Below are positions 56,436 to 64,000 of a stretch of DNA of 64,000 nucleotides, piece by piece. A program made the position numbers and the translations under genes. A model generated the notes under the pieces. It saw only the letters and a program-made list of their open reading frames with translations. It did no database searches and was not told the origin of the DNA. Source of the stretch: Halocafeteria seosinensis (taxonomy: Eukaryota > Sar > Bigyra > Bicosoecida); NCBI GenBank assembly GCA_001687465.1, contig LVLI01000341.1, positions 1 to 64,000 on the forward strand, written 5' to 3'. How positions within the stretch are numbered: the stretch's first letter is position 1; each line of letters begins with the position of its first letter.

Positions 56436-59400
56436 CTAAGCGTCCGATGAGGAAGTGGTACGCTTCCATTTCCTGGATTTATCATCAATTTTCCGCTTAT
56501 GCGCCGGGCGCTGCTGCAGCTTACCGAACAAATCCTTGTACGTTGCTTTAGAGCGTTCGACGGACTCCTTCTGCATCTCCATAATTGATGCTGATTTTTC
56601 AATTAGGTTATCTAAGCGGTTTTTATCGTCACTCAAGTTACTGATTTTGTCTTCGTGCCGTTGAAGCTTTTCTTGATTCTCCTCATGTGCCTTCTCTTGT
56701 TCCCGCAATGCGCGATCAGTGATGCTCTCAAGAGCGTGCGCCTGTGTTAGTTCCAACGAGGCTGAAATACCTGCACTCCAAATACAACTAAGAGCGAGTT
56801 ATTGTGCGTTTATTCACCCAGTCAATGACTGAACGGCGGAAATTGTTACACCGAGTACGATGACGTTGGTAACCTACCGTCGCTGAACATATGCTCCGTC
56901 TGTTCTCCCGATGAAAGTGTTCGGTCTATTAGTGTTTTAGAACTCTGAGGAAGTGATTGACATAGCGTTGTAATCAAGTGTTGCGACGATAATTCAATGT
57001 TTCCGATTTGACCCGCTTCATACTCACAGGCAACCTTATTTGGAGGCGACTTAATGCCTTCAACAGGTGTCCATTCCTCACCCGTCTGATCGATATAGCC
57101 GTCCTGTTCGACACTACCTTGTTTCCTGGGATTAAATTTTGCAGTATAGCCCTCGTTTGACAGAACAATGTCTGCCTCCAGTTCACGTTGATCCTGCTCC
57201 CTTCGTTGCCGGAGGGTACGCATGGCCGCGCGAAGCGCACCGCTTCTAAGCTGCCGGTCCCCTTCCATGGCATTGATCGTCTCCTCGAATACGCCTAGGA
57301 CAGTATCACTGACGCTATCCTGGGCCATCTCAGGACCCGTATCATTCTTGCGGGGCTGATTGGCATCTTGCAATGTGATCGAATGTTGCCGCCGGCTTGC
57401 TCTAAACTGACGGTTTTTATTGCCTTTCGTGCTGGATTCGTTCTCAAACGCCATTTGGTCCTCTGCTTTTTCTTGGAGGAGGTTCAAATCTTGTGGCTCC
57501 AAATTCTCGTCTTCCTGTGAGCTGCAGCCCGAAGACGCATGAGCCGAGTTCACAACTTCTTTGGAGTCAGCACTTAGTTCTACTTTCCGTGGCTGGTCGT
57601 TATTTTGAGTTTCTCCCACGACCGTTGCGCGAGCTACCTCTTTACGAGCGCTCAAGAGGTAATTTGTAGCTTGGGAAGGGGCAAAGCGATGGAGAGCGCG
57701 AATGGTGTCTCCACTATGGGAGGAAAAGGAGTTCATCCCACTCTTTAGGTAAGCTATAGGCACAAAGAAGTAATCTAAACAAGTTCGGTCTCCATGAAGG
57801 TTCACAATACGGGCGGCGTGATTCAGCTCAGACTCCCCAACTGACTTAATTACTGAGTCACTCGACTCATCTAGCGCAGTGGAAGCCGCAGTCACTTTTC
57901 CTTTTTCCAGTTCCTGTGACAACTGATTAACGTTCGATAGAAAATAACGGTAACACCCCTCATCCAATTCGCTAAACTTATACAAGTTGCAATCGCCTAT
58001 ATGCTTTGTCATTTCACTAGAACTATTCTGCACCAGTACCTCCATCAAAAGCGAATGAGGGGAACAAGCTACCACGTTTTGAAGCCGTCTGTCGCGTCCG
58101 TCCGCTAACTCATTTAGTTCTTTGTCTACAGACGTAATGTTACCTAATGCCTCAGGGAAATACTCGCGAAGCATTTCTCGGAGAGCGCTGTGTAGCCAGT
58201 ACAAATACAACCACAAGGTACGAGCCGGTTTGCTTCCCAGCGCTTCAGCAATATGCTTCGTAGCAACAGTCTTCTGCTGATACCAAGTTGACGCTTGCCC
58301 AACGGACAAGCCGGTGTCGGACGTAGAGCCCAGCTGCCTACAGCATTGTTCATGAAATGCGACACAGGAGTTTACGCACAATTGCATGAACCTCAATGCA
58401 ACAATCTCCTGAAAGCGTTTCGTTGAAACCGCACTTATCTTTATGGCAGCAGGTTCGTCACCTTCGCAACCACACGCAGTGAGAACAACATCTACATCGG
58501 CTACAGTGTACTTCGTCGTAGCGATCTCGTTATCTTTTTTCCGAGACAAGGAGATGCCATGACTTCCCTCTACAGTATGTGCGGTTTCTTTTAGCGTTGT
58601 TCGATTATCGTTGCCACTTGGACGATACCTGTGCTCAGCGACGTTGGACGGCTTAGATGGCAGTCGTGACTCATAGCTGCTGTGGCGCTTTGGCTGGTCC
58701 GCAGTGTGTCTTCCGACGTTAATTCCACCTTTCTGTGCTCCATCGCTAACGCTTCGTTGCTTCATCGATGCCATTACTTTTTCCCGCAATTTCTTTAGGT
58801 GATCGTCCGCTCCAACTTCTCCTTCTTCCAGGGCGACAGATCCCTCAGCTTCCGCCTCTAACGTTGCATCAGCATGTTGGCCGCGAGACCCACTTAGTTT
58901 TCTTTTCTTCGAGTCATTCTCTCGGGAGCCCGACACTACGCTTGGTATAGATGTCCGCCTTTTCCTTACATCCTTCGAAGGGGCCATCGCTGACCTTTCT
59001 TCAGCATCGCGGGACGAGTCAGTAGAGGACGAGGTATTCAATGAATCTCTTGAAGTTCTCTCCGACGGAGGCGGCTGCACATCTGGCACAGAAGTACGTC
59101 TCTTTCTAGAGCTTCTTGAAGGAGCAGTCGTCAACTGCACTGCTTCATGGCGAGAGGACTCAGATTCAGCGGAAGCCGACGAATGTGATTTCTGCGTAAT
59201 GTTAAAGTTGGTCTCTGAGGGAGGAGGAGGTGGCGATGGAGGGGGAGGTGGCGGTGGGAGTGCTGTACCAGTAGGAGTCGGTGCGGACATAGCGTTTCCA
59301 TAATCTGTCGAAGGTTGCGCCGCTGCATCGTTGGAAAGATGGTCCAAACTGATGCCACGAGAACGAGCTTCTTCAGTAACCGAAACCAGAAGCTTCTGTA

Positions 59401-60496
59401 AGTAGGCATTTTCCATTTTATTCAGCTGTTCCCGATTTGGGACAGCCGGTAAATGCTTCTTTATCTGAGCGTGCTGTTCCTTCGTCAACTTCGCATTCTT
59501 ATCAAGGAACTTCTTGACAGATGGAAGCGGGGACGCTCCTGTACAAGCAACTCCCGTTGCAGCACTATGAATGACTCGGATGGCGTGTTCTCGACTGAAC
59601 TGCCCCTTGGCACCGCTGGACGGGGGTGCATTTTTCGAATTCTTGTGTCCGGTCGTGGAGTCCGGAACGTCGGGAAGTGATTCTGAGTTTTCTGGGGAGG
59701 GATAATCATACTGTTGTCCAGAGCCAACAAGATAAGACGAGCGATCGCTCCTTTGTAGAGTATGGGAAACAATAGGTTCGCGTCGAGATCCCCGTTCCTC
59801 TGACACAGAGTGCTGCAACCCTTTCTTTTTCTTTTCTTTCTGTTTTCGTGCGCGCGTATATTTTCGTGGAGGTGATTCACCACGGCCTCTTCTTGACACA
59901 GCACTCCTATCGTTAGAGGGACTGCGCCTAAAATCGGTCCTGACCAGGGCATCTGAATCATTCCGTTTTCTTCTTCTTTCTCTGTCCTGAGACTCACGAT
60001 TATCCATCCTGGCACTACGCTGATTTGCTCTCCGCCTACCAAACGGAGACGCGTCACGTTCGGTTCCACTTCCCTCCTCATCACTCAGTTCTAGCCCAAG
60101 TGACGAGACCGACGAGTCGTCCGAGTTCCCCAATTCGCCTGCTTTGGATTCCGACGACTGCGGACCTTCAGAAGATTGTCTATAACGTTTCGATAGCCAA
60201 TCACAAGTATTATCAGAAGCAGTAGAATAATTGCTTGATGTCGTTTGTCCAAGACTAATGGAGACTGAGGGAGTAATCGATTTTAGATAATCTAGGGATC
60301 TTGTCTCTCCCTCACCCTCCGTTCGTACACGCGGTGCTTTAACGGAATCACTGGGAGTGGAGTATATGATATAGGACGTCGCCGGTATGCTCGAGTAAGA
60401 CGATTCACTTGTCACAACAGTCCTAAGTGCTTCGGACTCCTCTGGTTCGCTGAGGACCTCTCCCAGTTCCCCTTCCTCTTCGCTGGATTCAGCCAT
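56436..60496 (-). CDS. Large RS-rich hypothetical protein with coiled-coil tail
   Basis: Two exons (56878-60496, 56436-56770) encode 1317 residues. The second exon reads on in frame from donor GAC-G/GTAGGT, so the small coiled coil that could be taken for a separate gene (EKLQRHEDKISNLSDDKNRL) is the C-terminus of this protein. I recognise no family. The N-terminal 600 residues are disordered, with acidic (ESSEEEGELGEVLSEPEE), Arg/Ser-rich and Pro-rich parts (PPPPPPPSPPPPP near 420). A structured middle at about 690-980 contains ALRFMQLCVNSCVAFHEQC, ARTLWLYLYWLHSALREML and LDYFFVPIAYLKSG. RS and KRK basic clusters suggest a nuclear, possibly RNA-processing, protein. The stop lies 7 bp from the convergent ArfGAP stop. 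Confidence 0.75.
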
Positions 60497-61194
60497 GATG
60501 GGCGACTACTGACGGCGATTAGACTTAATATACTGATTCTCCTTGTGTACTACCGGGTATTCGATGATTTACCTGCAATTCAAACGTGCATAAATGGCAC
60601 ATAAAAGCCGAGGAATCGAAGAAAACAGCAACTAGTCCTGCCACGACACAGGGGTATTGTAGCACTCCCGGCAGTCAATAGACGTCACTTTTCAAGACCA
60701 AACAATATAGAGCATCATATGGATTCACATATATAATTAAACAGAAAAATTATGCTTCCTATCACAAGCAATACGCCGAAAGGAATTGAGTATGTACGGT
60801 CCGGGACGCTAGCCCGGATTTCAGCAACTGGAATCCGCAGGAAGTTCCCCTCCCAGGAAGGGGTCTGGTAACTAACATCTGGGGCCACTATGAGACGTAG
60901 AAAGGCATTGACTCAAGACGTTTGCTATATGTGGACTCCATTGTGGACTACGGAAGCTGAAAGATCATCGAGTCCACAGGTATTTTCAAAGAGATCGTCC
61001 TGTCTATTGTGCTACAACTTCTATATGGCACTTATCATTATAGGGGTAACTCAATCATAAAGAGAATGGTAAAAATCAACAATGACAGACGACACGTCGA
61101 ATATGTTTAAAATGCAGGACGTCCTTTATTATCGCGCCGCCCGTTCTCCGTTATTGAACGCCCACCTGGCAATGCCAACTAATACCCACATTTA
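60497..61194. other. Intergenic, no gene recognised
   Basis: AT-rich, with no coding potential seen. It contains the promoter of the RS-rich gene and the 3' end of the SKP1 gene. Confidence 0.45.
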
Positions 61195-61749
61195 CTAGGA
61201 GGCTGCAGAAGAAGAAGAAGCAAGACCTTCCTCGAGGTTTGCCCCGAGGCCGTTCTCTCCAAAGAAAAGTTCGCGAGTCTTCTCTGCAGGCAGACCATTG
61301 TGCAAGCTTGCAATCTTTAGGCACACCCCGTGTCTTAGCTCTTCATTCCGTATATAGTCCGCAGCCATCAGCAAATTTCCGAGTGTCGGAGTCTCCAAGT
61401 TGTCGAAGAAAGTGCGGTACCAATCTTCCAAGCGCTCAAACCATGACACGTCCTTGTTGCTTTGGTGTGAGAAGTCGCTGCGGCTGTCTTCCAGCTCCTC
61501 GTCGAACTCCTGCACACGCTTCACGGTGCTTGTGCCCTGCTCTATCGTCATTTTGTTGAATTCATTCATGAGTTTGAGTGTGTCACTCTTTATCTCCAAG
61601 GGCACCACTTCTCCTTCGTTCTCTGGGTCAAACAGTTCCTTGATATTCTCATTGAGAAAAGCCTCCTTCTTTGGCACCGTAAACTCCTCGCCATCGGACG
61701 ACCTCATCGTGAGACTTCCCTGGGGGGATGAATCTGATGCGGCTGCCAT
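61195..61749 (-). CDS. SKP1: SKP1, SCF ubiquitin ligase adaptor
   Basis: A single coding exon of 184 residues. The BTB/POZ-like fold starts at LTMRSSDGEEFTVPKKEAF, continues with LKLMNEFNKM, and includes WYRTFFDNLETPTLGNLLMAADYI then RHGVCLKIASLHNGLPAEKTRELF, the C-terminal F-box-binding helices. SKP1 bridges cullin-1 and F-box proteins in SCF ligases. The usual (I/L)..AANYLDI is LLMAADYIRNE, and the normal WC..H...EE ending is replaced by an acidic-serine tail (LASSSSAAS), so this is a divergent member. An acceptor-like TTGCAG sits 21 bp before the ATG, suggesting a 5' untranslated intron. Confidence 0.85.
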   Translation of the reverse strand: MAAASDSSPQGSLTMRSSDGEEFTVPKKEAFLNENIKELFDPENEGEVVPLEIKSDTLKLMNEFNKMTIEQGTSTVKRVQEFDEELEDSRSDFSHQSNKDVSWFERLEDWYRTFFDNLETPTLGNLLMAADYIRNEELRHGVCLKIASLHNGLPAEKTRELFFGENGLGANLEEGLASSSSAAS

Positions 61750-63417
61750 TGTCTCTAGTTGACTGCAACACACAAGCGAAGCAAGCCCGTTTCATGAAGT
61801 CAGTCAGTCGTATAGTATCCAAAAACAACTTCTGACGCCTCCCTGCGGCATCCCCTGAGAATGGCTTTTTGTTGGTTTGGCAACCTAGGAAGTTCGACTC
61901 ACTATACTTGTATTCGGGATTCTGTTTAAGTTTATATGTTCACGTGAATCGCTTCGATTCAGAACTACTTTTTAAAATCCTTGCTTTTAAATTAGAGAGA
62001 GAATGAAGTTTTAACGAAAGAGAATTGTATTACAAACAAGACTGCTGCACTAACTTCTACCTGCACTAACTTCTAGCCGAAGGGCGGGAAGAAGTTTAAG
62101 AAGTTCCTTCAAGAAGTAATGAGAGAAATCGGAACTTCTGACGCAAACGCTGAAATAGATAAAACAAACCAAAACAAGGTAACCAGCGTCAAAAGTTCGG
62201 AAAAGAAGTAACATTCTTCGTCCGTGTTGCTGCTGTGGCAAATGTTAAACAACTGCTGCTTGTGTTCAGTGTGTGTTTATGGGTGAGTCGAGCAAGCTGT
62301 TCAGCACATTTACTGTGTACTATCAGCACACAGAGACTACAATGCATACTCGACGTAGCACAATCATTTCAAACTCGGTCCTGTGCAGCAAGAGAGCGGT
62401 TTGAGACAGAAACCAAGTTCCTGACCCTCCCTAAAGATAGGGGGTGAGCAGAGTCTCTACTCAGAGTCAACTGCCGCCGAGTGCCATCTGAGTCAGATGA
62501 TCTGACAATGTCAATCGGACATACGGCGTGGCGTAGTGTAGCATTTGCCGAAATCCCCCGGATGCCTTTCTATTTCTTCCCATCTTCTTAGCGAAAAAGT
62601 TTAATCGTCTATCTCATGCAAACAACCTTTGTCTTTGTTTGCGAGCTCATGCAGCAATTTCCGTCATTGGAATAACGGTGATTTGAAGCGAGAGACCTGG
62701 TAAAGGTCTTGGAACACACATTCAACAGGGTATCCTCCGGCGAGGAATTCAAGGTTGGAGTGAGATAGATAGGTTGCGATTCATTCACGTAAGAGCGACA
62801 TCAGTTATCCAATTATATGATATAAATGCACATATGTTCAAGCAGCCGAATGAATCTGTATCCCCGACAACCAAACGCAGGTTGTGTCCAGCCACCAACA
62901 CCAGACTCTTGTGGTATACAGCAGACAGATGGTTGGGGAACAGAAAACCAGCCAGTATCGTGCTACTACCACTGGTATTGTTATGTTATGTATTTCTTTC
63001 AATGCAACTCTTTGATGGTCGTTTTCCTTCCTAAAACTGTGGCACATGGCTTCTTTGTAAATTTTCGACCTGAGGCGACGGAAAGATTGCTCGATGGGTG
63101 ATCTATGGGCCCTAATGTATGGAATCTGATGGATATGCAAGACTTTTAACCCCGGATTGTCCTATACTGACTTCTTTTATCAATGCCTTTTTCATACACC
63201 AAGTGACGGCATTCCTGGGCAGTGCATAGAGGGAAAATAGAGGCCTGGCAACTACCTCACAGGCACTCTGTAGGCATCAGTCCATTTTCTTCGGCTTTCT
63301 ACAGCCATTCATAAAGATTCAGTGACATCCTCGAGTTGGAAAGAAAGAGGAGAGTGTTATATCCTCTGATTCTGAAGGTTTTTGTCTGCATGCGTGGACG
63401 GGATTGTGTGGAAAAAC
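61750..63417. other. Intergenic, no gene recognised
   Basis: About 1.7 kb between divergent genes. A small tandem duplication of CTGCACTAACTTCTA occurs at 62044-62076, and GAAGAAGTTTAAGAAGTTCC-like repeats follow. No open frame of interest or RNA gene was recognised. Confidence 0.45.
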
Positions 63418-64000
63418 ATGGCATCGAGTTCACGACCCTCCGCACACCAGAGCCTTTTGGATGAGGGGAACATCTGTGGCCAGACTTTGATACGTTTGGT
63501 CAGTCGTGGCAATGCGATTATCGCCGAGCTCAATCGGCTATGTGAGCACATTCCCAGCGCTTTCCTTCCTGGGTCCAGGGAGAGACAGTATGATCGGTAT
63601 AAAGATATCCTGTTTGACGCCCGCTACTTGAACGATCCTGATGCATTCAACCAGACCATTAACGAGAGCACGCAGCTCTCAGATCTGGATGAAGAGTTAC
63701 AGCAATCATGCGAAGGTATTCTCAGCCGGTTTCTTCAGCTCTTTGAAAGCATGTGCAAGTACTACAGAAACTATCTGAAGTTCTTAGAGGATCTGGAGAG
63801 TGGTTTCTATATTCACCTAACTATGGAGAGTGTTATACTAGACGCTGACGGCAAACAATTGATGTGCGAAGCATTATATCTGTTAGGATGCATGCTATTG
63901 CTTTTGGATGACAAAATACCAGGGAGAACAAGAGAATACATGTTGACCACGCACTATCGTTGGCAAGGAGAGGGTGCTGATGTTGACATTGAAGATTTAG
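63418..64000 (+). CDS. WASHC5: Strumpellin, WASH complex subunit 5 (partial)
   Basis: The first 194 codons lie in this window and run open to its edge. After a short Ser-rich start come LLDEGNICGQTLIRLVSRGN, AIIAELNRLCEHIPSAFL, YDRYKDILFDARYL, LQDLDEE-like LSDLDEELQQS, SGFYIHLTMESVILDADGKQ and LMCEALYLLGCMLLLLDDKI, closely following the N-terminus of strumpellin. The full protein is normally about 1150 residues, so most of it lies beyond the window. Strumpellin is the scaffold of the WASH complex, which promotes Arp2/3 actin branching on endosomes. It carries no intron in this first 583 bp, and the ATG context is AAACATGG. Confidence 0.92.
   Translation, partial: MASSSRPSAHQSLLDEGNICGQTLIRLVSRGNAIIAELNRLCEHIPSAFLPGSRERQYDRYKDILFDARYLNDPDAFNQTINESTQLSDLDEELQQSCEGILSRFLQLFESMCKYYRNYLKFLEDLESGFYIHLTMESVILDADGKQLMCEALYLLGCMLLLLDDKIPGRTREYMLTTHYRWQGEGADVDIEDL

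Noticed and set aside
56436-56756. Stand-alone 106-residue coiled-coil gene
   Set aside because: It has no ATG at its start and joins in frame to the preceding large exon through a good donor and acceptor.

Overview
The window is nuclear DNA from a microbial eukaryote. Almost every gene is cut by short introns, usually about 55-80 nt with GT donors and pyrimidine-plus-CAG acceptors. The genes are eukaryotic families, the standard genetic code fits every model, and genes sit tightly packed on both strands. A radial-spoke protein (RSPH3) and a ciliary adenylate kinase (AK7) indicate that the organism builds a motile flagellum. A plant-style fusion of an FAD amine-oxidase-like domain to cyclopropane fatty-acid synthase, a plant-group DYRK kinase and an NB-ARC/TPR protein are suggestive of an alga or a relative of one, but I cannot place the organism further. 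About 88 introns were modelled by hand from splice signals, reading-frame continuity and family resemblance; none has transcript support here.

Layout. 0.1-2.1 kb: decayed hAT transposon sequence with clusters of GGGAAC/GTTCCC motifs. 2.3-9.5 kb: a leucine-rich-repeat protein, then the FAD-CFA synthase fusion (14 exons) facing away from a DUF1365 gene (6 exons); in bacteria these families are operon neighbours. 10.5-13.5 kb: an AIMP1/Arc1-like tRNA-binding cofactor and RSPH3, convergent. 14-16 kb: a decayed copy of the AK7 tail and a secreted glycine-rich protein. 17.2-21.1 kb: a tandem SCP2 protein ending in a peroxisomal AKL signal, and a DYRK kinase. 21.5-25.8 kb: a SPATA20/YyaL-like thioredoxin-fold protein divergent from a zeta-toxin-family P-loop kinase. 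26-30 kb: two unrecognised disordered proteins and a 100-residue membrane protein. 30.1-32.4 kb: two convergent single-pass Cys-rich membrane proteins. 33.7-36.8 kb: AK7. 37.9-39.1 kb: a helix-hairpin-helix (BAF-like) membrane protein. 39.9-44.1 kb: IMP-specific 5'-nucleotidase and a ubiquitin-specific protease, convergent. 44.1-47.1 kb: a gene-poor stretch. 47.1-51.4 kb: a 1415-residue intronless NB-ARC/TPR protein with two N-terminal membrane segments. 52.1-54.6 kb: a secreted alpha/beta-hydrolase. 54.9-60.5 kb: an ArfGAP and a 1317-residue RS-rich orphan, convergent. 61.2-61.7 kb: SKP1. 63.4 kb to the edge: the start of strumpellin (WASHC5).

How the genes fit together. The clearest functional pair is the divergent FAD-CFA synthase/DUF1365 locus, probably a lipid-modification unit with a shared promoter. 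Flagellum (RSPH3, AK7), peroxisome (SCP2), vesicle traffic (ArfGAP, WASHC5) and ubiquitin genes (SKP1, USP) are otherwise scattered housekeeping functions. A recurring architectural feature is convergent gene pairs whose stop codons lie only 5-34 bp apart. The most unusual genes are the membrane-anchored NB-ARC/TPR protein, the FAD-CFAS/DUF1365 locus, the BAF-like membrane protein and the Cys-rich receptor-like pair.
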